Shown in pieces: positions 7,164-16,100 of a stretch of 64,000 nucleotides of DNA. The translations under genes were made by a program, and so were the position numbers. The first letter of the stretch is position 1; each line of letters starts with the position of its first letter. The notes below the pieces were generated by a model that was given only the letters and a program-made list of their open reading frames with translations, was not told where the DNA came from and searched no databases. This DNA is from an uncultured Lachnospiraceae bacterium (lineage in GTDB: Bacteria > Bacillota > Clostridia > Lachnospirales > Lachnospiraceae). Location of the stretch: contig CATLHM010000017.1 in the NCBI GenBank assembly GCA_949949005.1, forward strand, positions 1 to 64,000, written 5' to 3'.

Positions 7164-8639
7164 TCATTCCCTCGTCCTGTCGCTCTTCATGATTTCTCCA
7201 AGACGCTGTTCCATGTCCTTCACCACATCTTCATAATCCCAGGCCACATTTGCCCGCTGTCCAATATCATAATCCATATTGTAAAGCTGGGGATCCATGG
7301 ACAAACCGGTTTCAATCTGCACACTGCCGATAAAGGGCGAACCCTCGCTGGGAGACAGATAGGCCCAGTTCCCCCGCCGGAGCATCTTGCCGCAGGAAAC
7401 ATCCTCCACCATCAGCTCTTTTCTGCCTGCGGGATCCTCTCCAATCAATGCATCGTACATATCCTGACTGTCAACCGCACTCTCCTTTTCAAGCTCCATA
7501 CCAAGCATATGCGCAAAGGAAGCAAACAGATCTGCCTGGCTTACCAGCGCCTGGGAAACTCCCCTGTGAACAAGGTTCGGGCAGCTCACGATAAAAGGTA
7601 TCCTTGTTCCTCCGTCAAATTTGCTGTACTTTCCGCCCCGCAGCGGCCCTGCCGCCCGGTGAGTGCCATTTAATTCAAAGGCCCCGTCCACATATCCGTC
7701 GTCCAATACCGGGCCGTTATCGCTGGAAAAGATAATCATTGTATTGTCCCGGATATTTAATTTTTCAAGTTCCTCCATTAATTGTCCCACACACCAGTCA
7801 AGCTCGGCAATCACATCTCCCCTGGGGCCAAGAGCCGTTGCGCCGCGGAAACGGGCCGAGGGCACACGGGGTACATGGGGCTGATGCACCGCATAATACA
7901 AAAAGAAAGGCTTATCCTCCTTCCGGCTCTCATTGATAAATTGAAGGGCTCTGCCTAAGAAAGTTTCCGCCAGATCCTCGTCTTTCCAAATGGCCTTCCT
8001 GCCTCCGCGCATATATCCAATCCTTCCGATTCCGCCCACAATACTCATATCATGACCGTTGGAGGACTTCATTTCCAAAAGCTCCGGATTCTTGTGATAG
8101 GTAGGAATATCGTCAAACGGACATTCTCTCTCGTATGAAACCTCAATAGGATCCTCCGGATCCAGATTCACCACCGAACGGCCTTCCACATAAACGCAAG
8201 GAACCCGATCCGCTGTCGCCGGGAAAATAAAGGATTCGTCAAATCCCAGATCAATTGGGGTAAGATTGATCTCCTGATTCCAGTCAATTGGACGGCTTCC
8301 GTCGCTTAATCCCAGATGCCATTTTCCTACAATTCCGGTATGGTACCCGGCGCGCTGAAAAAGCCTGGGCATGGTATCCAGCGCAGGGTCTATGATGCAG
8401 CCGGCATCTCCCGGCAATATATGCGCCTGGCTGTTCCGAAACGGATACCGTCCCGTCAGAATGCTGTAGCGGGATGGCGTACAGACCGCGGAGGTGGCGT
8501 AGGCATTGGTAAACTTAAGCCCCTCCCTGCACAACCGATCCAGATTCGGCGTCTCAATCTGATGGCTTCCATAGCAGCCCAGATCCCCGAACCCCAAATC
8601 GTCCGCATATACGATGATCACATTGCGTTGTTCGTTCAT
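7164..8639 (-). CDS. Sulfatase, Cys-type (anaerobic)
   Basis: Arylsulfatase-family hydrolase of 491 aa removing sulfate esters from an unknown substrate, plausibly host mucin or glycan. The ATG at 8639 is chosen because a strong GGAGG precedes it by 7 bp; longer frames exist upstream without one. Metal ligands appear in YADDLGFGDLG (residues 11-21). The active-site motif is C53-T-P-S-R. The Cys must be oxidised to formylglycine by a radical-SAM maturase (anSME), which is not in this window. Other ligands are visible in FSSDNGPV and WHLG. No signal peptide is apparent, so it is probably cytoplasmic. A LacI-type regulator is divergent with an operator on the transcription start. Confidence 0.9.
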   Translation of the reverse strand: MNEQRNVIIVYADDLGFGDLGCYGSHQIETPNLDRLCREGLKFTNAYATSAVCTPSRYSILTGRYPFRNSQAHILPGDAGCIIDPALDTMPRLFQRAGYHTGIVGKWHLGLSDGSRPIDWNQEINLTPIDLGFDESFIFPATADRVPCVYVEGRSVVNLDPEDPIEVSYERECPFDDIPTYHKNPELLEMKSSNGHDMSIVGGIGRIGYMRGGRKAIWKDEDLAETFLGRALQFINESRKEDKPFFLYYAVHQPHVPRVPSARFRGATALGPRGDVIAELDWCVGQLMEELEKLNIRDNTMIIFSSDNGPVLDDGYVDGAFELNGTHRAAGPLRGGKYSKFDGGTRIPFIVSCPNLVHRGVSQALVSQADLFASFAHMLGMELEKESAVDSQDMYDALIGEDPAGRKELMVEDVSCGKMLRRGNWAYLSPSEGSPFIGSVQIETGLSMDPQLYNMDYDIGQRANVAWDYEDVVKDMEQRLGEIMKSDRTRE

Positions 8640-8684
8640 GATATTCCTCCATTCTTTTCCCCTTGAAGGGCTTTTATTCCGCAT

Positions 8685-8700
8685 ATAAACACGTGTGTAT
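8685..8700. promoter_or_regulatory. Candidate LacI-type operator at the sulfatase start site
   Basis: The palindromic core ACACGTGT (8689-8696) in ATAAACACGTGTGTAT has a central CG, as LacI-family operators do. It covers the expected transcription start (about 8700) of the promoter at 8707-8735, a classic repressor position. Confidence 0.5.
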
Positions 8701-8706
8701 ATCCTA

Positions 8707-8735
8707 AGTATATTCCCACTGGGAACATCTGTCAA
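8707..8735 (-). promoter_or_regulatory. Sigma-A promoter of the sulfatase gene
   Basis: On the minus strand, TTGACA (8735-8730), a 17-bp spacer and TATACT (8712-8707): a near-consensus promoter 70 bp upstream of the sulfatase start. Confidence 0.8.
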
Positions 8736-8740
8736 TCCAT

Positions 8741-8769
8741 TTGACTTAAAAACTTTTCCCCATTATAAT
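8741..8769 (+). promoter_or_regulatory. Sigma-A promoter of the LacI-type regulator
   Basis: TTGACT (8741-8746), a 17-bp spacer and TATAAT (8764-8769). Its -35 box is 5 bp from that of the divergent sulfatase promoter, so one regulator could control both. Confidence 0.8.
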
Positions 8770-8806
8770 TTCAATGTAACAGTTCCGCTCCCGTCCGGAC
8801 TGCTGC

Positions 8807-8819
8807 ATTAACACGTTAC
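8807..8819. promoter_or_regulatory. Second LacI-type half-operator
   Basis: TTAACACGTTACT shares AACACGT with the operator at 8685-8700. It lies downstream of the regulator's promoter and before its start codon, suggesting autorepression. Only one half matches well. Confidence 0.3.
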
Positions 8820-8848
8820 TTTTGAAAGCCCGCAAAAAGGAGCCCCAC

Positions 8849-9871
8849 ATGGATCAGAAACGTTCACCCGTTACCCGAAAAGACATTGCCCTGGAAGCAG
8901 GGGTCAGTGAAACGATCGTCTCTTATGTTATAAATAATAACCGATATGTGGACAAGGAAAAACGCAAAAGAGTGCTGGAGGCAGTGGAAAAGCTGGGCTA
9001 TCGCCCCAATCCCATAGCCCGTGCTTTAAAGGGAAAAAGGATGAACCATATTCTTTTTATCACCGACCAGCTCATATCCGAGCATTTTAGCCTCCTGCTC
9101 AGCGAGCTGGAAAAAAATGCTTACGACCTGGGTTACATCATCTCCCTCTGCGGCAACCGCAATACCCGGCAATTTGTAGACGACATCATCGGCAGATGCT
9201 ATGACGGGGTGATCATCAGCTCCATCAGCTTTCCCGAAGAATACATCCAGCAACTGATCGACGCAAATATTTCTGTGGTTCTGATTGTCAACAGGGATTA
9301 CGATAACATAACCGGAGCTGCCAAAGTGGACAGCGGTTTATATATGGGGATAAAAGAAAGTCTCAGATATTTGTTTGCCCTGGGCTGCAGAAATGTGATC
9401 TATATCGACCGTTTCAGCCCAAACGGTCATTTCAGCGACGAAAACGATATGCGCTACCGCGGTTTTACACAGGAAATGAAAGCCCTTGGCTTATCTTCCT
9501 CCCCACAGCAGAATATCATTACAGGGTGCCATAGCCGGGAGGAAGTCGCCAGGCAGACAGAAATCTATATCCAAAAGCATCCCGTGGACGCAATCTTAGG
9601 CCGCAATGACGAACTGGCCTATATCGCTATGCAAAAAGCCCAGAGCCTTGGATACCGGATTCCTGAGGATATAAAAGTCATGGGATTCGACAATTCCACC
9701 ATAAGCCAGCTCTGCACTCCTCCCATCACCACCATGGAAATCCAAAGGCCCGCTATGGCAAAAGCAATCCTTACCATGCTTCAGAACATGATCGAAAATC
9801 ATACTCTTCCCGCTGCCGCCTCCTTCCCTACCCGGCTGATTGAGAGGGGGAGTACAGAGAGGGGGCTGTGA
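8849..9871 (+). CDS. LacI-family transcriptional regulator
   Basis: DNA-binding repressor or activator of 340 aa. Start: ATG at 8849, seven bases after AAAAAGGAG; a TTG nine codons earlier is less likely. Residues 7-30 form the LacI helix-turn-helix (TRKDIALEAGVSETIVSYVI), followed by the hinge helix (NPIARALKGK). Residues about 60-335 are a periplasmic-binding-protein-like effector domain (HILFITD..., DGVIISS, VMGFDN). Variant region: SETIVSYVINN where many members read SxxTVSRVLN. Its divergence from the sulfatase gene and the shared intergenic operators suggest it senses a desulfated sugar or glycan product and controls the sulfatase. The effector cannot be read from the sequence. Confidence 0.92.
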   Translation: MDQKRSPVTRKDIALEAGVSETIVSYVINNNRYVDKEKRKRVLEAVEKLGYRPNPIARALKGKRMNHILFITDQLISEHFSLLLSELEKNAYDLGYIISLCGNRNTRQFVDDIIGRCYDGVIISSISFPEEYIQQLIDANISVVLIVNRDYDNITGAAKVDSGLYMGIKESLRYLFALGCRNVIYIDRFSPNGHFSDENDMRYRGFTQEMKALGLSSSPQQNIITGCHSREEVARQTEIYIQKHPVDAILGRNDELAYIAMQKAQSLGYRIPEDIKVMGFDNSTISQLCTPPITTMEIQRPAMAKAILTMLQNMIENHTLPAAASFPTRLIERGSTERGL

Positions 9872-9896
9872 TCTAATGCTGATTTTCTGTCAATGA

Positions 9897-9930
9897 CAAA
9901 GCCCGGTACTGCTTACGCTCCGGGTTTCCT
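9897..9930. terminator. Bidirectional terminator between convergent genes
   Basis: Arms AAGCCCGG and CCGGGTTT flank a 13-nt loop between the LacI-type gene (+) and the ecfT gene (-). Short T or A runs flank both sides. Confidence 0.65.
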
Positions 9931-9934
9931 GCTC

Positions 9935-10762
9935 CTACCCAAACGGATTATAAAACCTGCTCCCATCCGCAAACGTAACCACCAGCGCCGCCACGCTGAA
10001 CAGCACCGTAAAGGCAATCGCCAGATAATCGTTGCGCCCAAGCGGCTTTCCCATATACCAGGTTCTCTTCTTATGCTTGCCGAAGCCCCGCAGCTCCATG
10101 GCGTTACTGACCACATCAATCCGGTCCATACTGGAAAAGATCAGCGGGAAAATGATGGTGGCAGTATTTTTGATCCTGCTGATCAGGGAAGCCTTGCCTG
10201 ACATCTCGATCCCTCTGGCCTCCTGGGCATGCTTGATCTTGGTAAACTCCCCCTGCACATCGGGAATATACCGAAGGGCAATGGAGATGGAATAGCCCAC
10301 ATTGTAGCTGACCCCCATTTTGTTCAGGGAGGCCGCAAATTCGCTGGGGTTGGTGGTCACCAGAAACATGAATACCGCCGGAATCACCGTGAAATATTTG
10401 ATCACCACATTCAGCTCATAAAAGAGCTGTTCCATCGTCACATCATAGCGGCCTGCAATGTGAAACAGCACGGTTTTAGTTCCGTAAATAGCCGTACCCT
10501 GATCCGGAGAAAAGAGATAAATGGCCAGCACGTTAAAAACCAGAAACACCATCACCAGCTTAAACACTGCCCCTACCTGCTTCCACTCTGTCTGGGATAT
10601 CTTGAAAATGATCAGGGCAAGAATCAGCATGGTAACCAGCACTCTGGTGTCATAGGTAAGCATACTGGTCAGACACCACAGCAGGAAGAAGATCAGCTTG
10701 GTCACGCCGCTCAGCTCATGGATCCATGTATCTTTTTCTTCATAGGATAAAATCTTAGCCAT
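9935..10762 (-). CDS. ecfT: ECF transporter transmembrane (T) component
   Basis: Membrane scaffold of an energy-coupling-factor vitamin transporter, 275 aa. The start ATG at 10762 overlaps the last 8 bp of the ATPase gene, indicating translational coupling; a longer in-frame extension (to 10864) lies within the ATPase gene and is rejected. About five hydrophobic helices are visible (LIFFLLWCLTSML, VLVTMLILALIIF, LVMVFLVFNVLAIYLF and others). The two Arg-Gly coupling motifs that contact the ATPases appear as QEARGIEM and MELRGFG. With the fused ATPase and the S component upstream it makes a complete dedicated (group I-like) ECF system. Confidence 0.92.
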   Translation of the reverse strand: MAKILSYEEKDTWIHELSGVTKLIFFLLWCLTSMLTYDTRVLVTMLILALIIFKISQTEWKQVGAVFKLVMVFLVFNVLAIYLFSPDQGTAIYGTKTVLFHIAGRYDVTMEQLFYELNVVIKYFTVIPAVFMFLVTTNPSEFAASLNKMGVSYNVGYSISIALRYIPDVQGEFTKIKHAQEARGIEMSGKASLISRIKNTATIIFPLIFSSMDRIDVVSNAMELRGFGKHKKRTWYMGKPLGRNDYLAIAFTVLFSVAALVVTFADGSRFYNPFG

Positions 10763-12506
10763 CCGCCCGCATCTCCTCTTCTTCCCTTTTGTCTGGCTTG
10801 CCGGCCTTTTTCTGTTCCCGCTCGTAGGCGATAAACCGCTCCACAAATTCCGAAGGGTTACCAATCCCGCAGCCCACTGCCAGATCGTACAGGGATGTTT
10901 TTTTCAAATAAGCCTTATCGGCAATGACTTCATTTGTCAAAACCTTTGCCGGAGTATCGTCCGCGATCAGGTGTCCGTCCGCAATCACAATGGCCCTGTC
11001 CGTATATTCCAGCATCAGATGCATGTCGTGGGTGATCATGATAATGGTAATCCCCAGGGTTTCGTTGATTTCCTTCAAAAAATCCATGATCTCCGTATAA
11101 TGCCGGTAGTCCTGGCCAGCGGTAGGCTCGTCCAGTATCATGACCTCCGGATTCATCACCAGTATGGAGGCAATGGACACTCTCTTTTTCTGCCCGAAGC
11201 TAAGGGCCGATACGGGCCAGTTCCTGAAAGGATAGAGACCGCAGGTTTTCAGCGTCTGATGCACCCTCTCTTTTATCTCATCCTCCGAGGTTCCTCTCAC
11301 CGCAAGGCCCAGAGCCACCTCGTCGAAAATCATGGGCTTTGAGATCATCTGGTTGGGACTCTGCATCACCAGCCCGATCTTTTCCCCTCTCTCCTTAATG
11401 GAAAGAGGCGCCATGTCCCTCCCGTTCAGGCAGATGGTTCCTCTGGTAGGCTTATAGAAGCCGCAAATCAGGTTGGAAAGAGTGGACTTGCCCGCGCCGT
11501 TTTTACCCACGATGCTGACCATCTCACCCTTTTTGATATCGAAATGAATATGTTGAAGGATAGGTTTTCCCTCCACATAAGAAAAATACAAATCCTCCAC
11601 CTTAAGGGCCGAGGCAGAATCCGGCCTTTTTTCTTTTCCCTCGGTTTTGTCAAACCAGGCTCTTACCTTGTCCCGGTAAGACTCCAAATCCATGGTTTCC
11701 ATGTGCATGGGCTTATCCTGAGCCTGGATCCGGCATCCCGCATGTTTGATCGCAGTGATATAAAGGGGCTCCCGGATGCCCTGCTTTTCAAGCACATCCG
11801 TAACCAACAGCTCGTCCGGCGTGGTGTCCGCCACAATCCGTCCCTCTCCCACCACAACAATCCGATCCACATCCCGGTAAAGGGCGTCCTCAAGACGATG
11901 TTCTATAATAAGGATGGTAGTCTTCTTCTTTTTCTGAATCTGGTCGATGAGGTCAATGGCCCGCTTTCCGGTAGCCGGGTCAAGGTTGGCCAAAGGCTCG
12001 TCAAAGAGCAGGATGTCCACGTCGTCTACCATGACCCCCGCCATGGAGACCCGCTGCTTCTGACCGCCGGAGAGCTCCCGCGGCGCATTGCCCAGAAGCT
12101 TTTTTACATCCACCAGCTCCGCCACCTCATCCACCTTCGGAATCATTTCCTCCTGGGGTACATTGTCATTTTCAAGGGCAAAGGCAATATCCTCCGCCAC
12201 CGTCAGTCCGATAAACTGTCCGTCCGTATCCTGCAATACGGTTCCCACAATCTTGGACAGGCCAAAAAGACCCAGATCCGCCGGGTTTTTGCCTCCCACC
12301 CTAAGCGTTCCTGTCATCTCCCCGGCATAAGAAAAGGGAACAAGGCCATTGACGCAATGGGCCAGAGTAGATTTTCCGGAGCCGGAAGGCCCTACGATCA
12401 GAACCTTCTCTCCGGGCATAATCGTGAGATTGATGTCCCGGAGAGTCGGTTCCTTCTGAGCACGGTATTTAAATGAAAAATCCTTGAACTCGATCATAGG
12501 CTCCAT
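10755..12506 (-). CDS. ecfA: ECF transporter fused double ATPase
   Basis: Two ABC ATPase domains in one chain of 583 aa. Domain 1 (about 1-250): Walker A GPSGSGKST, signature LSGGQKQRVSMAG, Walker B DILLFDEPLANLDP. Domain 2 (about 310-560): Walker A GKNGAGKST, signature LSFGQKKRVSIAS (variant), Walker B VMILDEPTAGQD, H-loop ITHDMH. In most ECF systems EcfA1 and EcfA2 are separate proteins; the fusion resembles YkoD. The gene sits 3 bp after the S component and overlaps the T component, so the order S-A-T forms one operon. It powers import of the small molecule bound by the S subunit. Confidence 0.93.
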   Translation of the reverse strand: MEPMIEFKDFSFKYRAQKEPTLRDINLTIMPGEKVLIVGPSGSGKSTLAHCVNGLVPFSYAGEMTGTLRVGGKNPADLGLFGLSKIVGTVLQDTDGQFIGLTVAEDIAFALENDNVPQEEMIPKVDEVAELVDVKKLLGNAPRELSGGQKQRVSMAGVMVDDVDILLFDEPLANLDPATGKRAIDLIDQIQKKKKTTILIIEHRLEDALYRDVDRIVVVGEGRIVADTTPDELLVTDVLEKQGIREPLYITAIKHAGCRIQAQDKPMHMETMDLESYRDKVRAWFDKTEGKEKRPDSASALKVEDLYFSYVEGKPILQHIHFDIKKGEMVSIVGKNGAGKSTLSNLICGFYKPTRGTICLNGRDMAPLSIKERGEKIGLVMQSPNQMISKPMIFDEVALGLAVRGTSEDEIKERVHQTLKTCGLYPFRNWPVSALSFGQKKRVSIASILVMNPEVMILDEPTAGQDYRHYTEIMDFLKEINETLGITIIMITHDMHLMLEYTDRAIVIADGHLIADDTPAKVLTNEVIADKAYLKKTSLYDLAVGCGIGNPSEFVERFIAYEREQKKAGKPDKREEEEMRADG

Positions 12507-12509
12507 AGG

Positions 12510-13061
12510 TTAATCCTCTTTGGAAAGACTGGACGATTTGGCTCCGATCTTGGAGTAACCGGCGCACAGCAGGGTTCCCAGGATTCCAATGATAAGGATG
12601 TTCCCCAAAAAGGCTCCGGCACCCTGTACGAAAAGCTTCTCCACCGGCTCCGCATAAATCAGAATGTCGAGCAGGGGAGCAAGGCCAATCCATGCAACAG
12701 CATTGACCACGATCTGCGCCACATTAAAGAGAATGATGGCTTTCTTGTCAAACCCGCCCTCTTTCACCGCATATTTTGCGGCAAACAGGCCGATCGCCAA
12801 ACCTACCAGCCCATCCGGGAATACCCAGCTCCACCACACGCTGCCGTAGAACATGGCGTCTCCCAGGGCATGTCCCAAAAGGCCTACCACCGCCCCCACG
12901 ATAGGGCCGAACACCGCCGCCAAAAAGGCCATGATCGCCATACGGGGCTGCAAGTAGGTGTTAGGAATACCTGTGGGAATCTGGATTTGCGTGAGCGCCA
13001 CAAAAAGCGCCGTGCCGATACCGATGGCAACCACTTCCTTAATGCCAAACTTCAGTTTCAT
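12510..13061 (-). CDS. ECF transporter S component, UPF0397 family
   Basis: Substrate-binding membrane subunit, 183 aa, with about six hydrophobic helices. Start ATG at 13061 follows GAGGAGGT; a few extra upstream codons are open but lack a ribosome site. The sequence pattern (FGIKEVVAIGIGTALFVALT, VFGPIVGAVVGLLGHALGDA, WWSWVFPDGLVGLAIGLFA) is that of the UPF0397 family, whose operons are S-fused A-T as here. PGAP-type names often call this riboflavin-type, but the ligand is not established and no riboswitch that would reveal it is visible upstream. Confidence 0.88.
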   Translation of the reverse strand: MKLKFGIKEVVAIGIGTALFVALTQIQIPTGIPNTYLQPRMAIMAFLAAVFGPIVGAVVGLLGHALGDAMFYGSVWWSWVFPDGLVGLAIGLFAAKYAVKEGGFDKKAIILFNVAQIVVNAVAWIGLAPLLDILIYAEPVEKLFVQGAGAFLGNILIIGILGTLLCAGYSKIGAKSSSLSKED

Positions 13062-13125
13062 GACTATGTACCTCCTCATAGTATACCGCAGGGAAAGCCC
13101 CGCCCCAGGCGGGAGGATTCCTTAC

Positions 13126-13154
13126 GTCCTGCGCACGCATTGGCGTGCTTCCTT
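13126..13154 (-). repeat. Dispersed leader element, copy 1
   Basis: On the minus strand AGGAAGCACGCCAATGCGTG... resembles AGGAAGCACGCCAAGGTGTG... at 43449-43474, about 22 of 29 positions alike. Both lie in the 5' leader of a membrane protein gene and both can form a short stem (GCACGC/GCGTGC here). Function unknown. Confidence 0.4.
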
Positions 13155-13174
13155 ATGGTAATATGTTTCCGTTC

Positions 13175-16100
13175 CTAGTATACCATAATCTCTTTTCCAA
13201 GTGCAAAAGAATATAGGATTTTTTCGGTAACCTCTTTTCCGGTAAGCCGGGTAAGGGCTTCCCCGTAGTAGTCAAGCTGTACCCGGTATCTGGAAATCAA
13301 TTCCTCCGGCGATTTCACAACATCCGTTTTGTAATCGGCCACAATGATTTTTCCATCCTCCTCAAAAAACACGTCTATGATTCCCTGAATTAACACCTGT
13401 TCTTTTTCGGGGAATTCCTCTCCCAGGCGGCTGGCCGGAAGCCCCAGTACAAAGGGCTGTTCCCTGTAGAGCATATCCTTTTCCTTTGCCCGGCTCATCC
13501 GAATGGCAAGAGTACTCTCAAAAAAGTCTGTGAGCTTGGGAAGATAGATGCCCCCACGCCACTTGGCGCTTAAAAATCCCTCTGCTTCGAACCGGGTCAG
13601 CTCAGAGGCAAGCAGCGCCTCTCTTTCCTTCCCTTTTGGGGCCGACAAAATCTTTCCCAAGTCCAAAAGCTCCATTACCTTGTGGTAGGCACTTCCCCTG
13701 TCCGTGCCGGAGAGGGTTTCCTCCTCCCTCAAAAATGACGGAATATAGGGAACCACCTCCTGCTCCTCAAAAAGCCTTCTGGTAAATACCTGCTCCAAAG
13801 AGGCCCCTTTGCCTGCCGGTTCCGTGGTCAGGACAACTTCTATTGACTGGTTTGGTAAATCATGCATGGCCTTTTTCTTTAGCTCCGACACAGATGTCTT
13901 CACAAATAAATTCGACAAATATTGATAAGGATAGGAAAGTTCCATTTTCCTTGACAGTCTTGACATAACTTCATTATCCATTTCAGTCAATTCCTTATCT
14001 CTGAGCCTGCTCTCAAACAATTCCTGTCTCCGCTTTATTTCCTCCACCGCAGCCCCCACATCTTTTTGCAGGATATCTGTCGGTTCTACAAATTCCACCG
14101 TCAGGTCAGGACAGGCGGCAAGAAAATCCAGACTGGAACCGGCCCTCGCCAACACCGAAAAAGAGACCTTTCCCTGGGGCCCCTCCAGCTCCTGAAACTC
14201 TGATCTCTGCTCCAATTCCTCCCGGAATTTTTCAAGGGAAGGGACAAGCGCGCTCAAAACCAGCTTCTCCTTTGCCCTGGTCATTGCCACATAGAGAACC
14301 CGCAGCTCCTCGCCTAAAATGTCATGCCGCATTTTAAGGGCCACGGCTCTTTTCTTTAAGGTGCTGCTCCTTACCCGCAGTGTACTGTCCACATAGTCCA
14401 CTCCGATCCCCATATCCATATCGGCAATCATGCCTCCGGTTATATCCTGCATATTAAAACGCTTGGCAAGCCCCGCCACGAAGCACACCGGAAATTCCAG
14501 CCCCTTACTCTTATGAATACTCATAATCCGCACCACGTCGGCATTTTCATCCATCACATCTGCCTGGCCGTAATCCACCTCGTATTTCTCCAACTGCTCG
14601 ATATATCTCAAAAAGTGGAAAAGTCCATAATAGCTGGTGTTTTCAAATGCCGCCGCCCGGGTCAGCAGCATCTCCACGTTGGCTCTCTTCTGCTCCCCTG
14701 CATTGCCTGCAAGGATATAATCCAGATACCCGGTATCCGAAAGGATTTCCTGTATCAGCTTATGGATGGGTGTGTATATTGTCTTTTGTCTGTAGTGGGA
14801 AAGGCGTTTCAAGAACATCTGTATTTTATTTTCGTATTCTCCCTTATAAGAAATTAAATTATCATATAATAAAACCCTCTTATTATCCCCCCGGATCCGT
14901 GCAATCTCCTCCTCGCTAAAGCCTCCAAAGTAAGATTTCATGGTTCCGAAAAGGGGAATGTCCTGCAAAGGATTATCGATCACCCGCAAAAACTGCAGAA
15001 GAGTCTTTACCTCCACTGCCTGAAAATATCCGGTACGGGAGGCCACATAGGCCGGAATCCCCTCCTTCTCCAAAACACCCTTAAATTCCTCTGCCCAGCC
15101 CGAAGTGGTGCGCAGCAATATCACCATATCGCTGTACTTCACCGGGCGCAGCTCTTTGCTGACTTCATCGGTCACTTTCAAGCTTTGATACAGATCCTTG
15201 ATTTTCCGGGCGATTGCCGCCGCCTCCTGCTCTCTTGGCGTAGTAAAGGCATCCTCCGATTTCCCCACGATAAGATATTCCGTATCATAGGCCGACGGAT
15301 CTGCGGGATAATCCGGGAAAGAGGCTCCCTGGTAGAGGGCCGCCTCCCGATCATACTCCACGCCCCCTAAATCCCTCCTCATAATCTGTCCAAACAACTT
15401 GTTCACACTGGTGAGCACCTGGGGACGGCTTCGGAAATTCTTGTGCAAATCAATCCTCTGCCGCTCCCCCTCCGCCGTGGAATAACAGTTGTATTTTTCC
15501 ATAAACAATTCCGGGCACGCCTGCCGGAACTTATAAATACTCTGCTTCACATCCCCTACCATGAAGCGGTTATATCGCCCTTCCTCTTCCCCGGAAATAC
15601 TTTTCAGAAGCAGCTCCTGGACCTGGTTGGAATCTTGATATTCGTCAATAAAAATCTCCTTAAAGAACTGTCTGTACTCTAAGGCCGCAGGGGAAGGAAC
15701 GATCTCATCCCCCGTCTTTTTCAGAAGAATATCCAGTGCAAAATGCTCCATGTCATGAAAATCAATAAGATTTTTTTTGCGTTTATTCTCGTCCAGACGC
15801 GCCTTAAAGGCAAGGGTAAGCCCCAGAAGCTCCTCCACAAAGGGGGCCGCTTTGCGCATACGCTCCGCCGCCTGGGATGAGGGCAAGGCCAGCAGGGAGC
15901 TGTGAATTTCTTCCAACAGCTTTTTTACCCCCTTACGCAATTGCTGTACCTTTTCCCTGCAAAGAGGATTCACCGAATCATCCTTTTTGGAGGGAAGCCT
16001 TCCGAAGGAAATCGTCCCAAAGGCTTCCTGAAGACCGGAAAAGCTCTCAAATCTTAAAATATGATTTAACATTTCAGTCTCTTTTTCAAGGGTTTCTCCG

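Noticed and set aside
11544-12476. 310-codon plus-strand frame opposite the ECF ATPase
   Set aside because: Shadow of the double ATPase, whose Walker motifs are complete.
13062-13174. Riboswitch controlling the ECF operon
   Set aside because: Stem-forming stretches exist, but no element matches a riboswitch class I know (FMN, TPP, cobalamin, folate).
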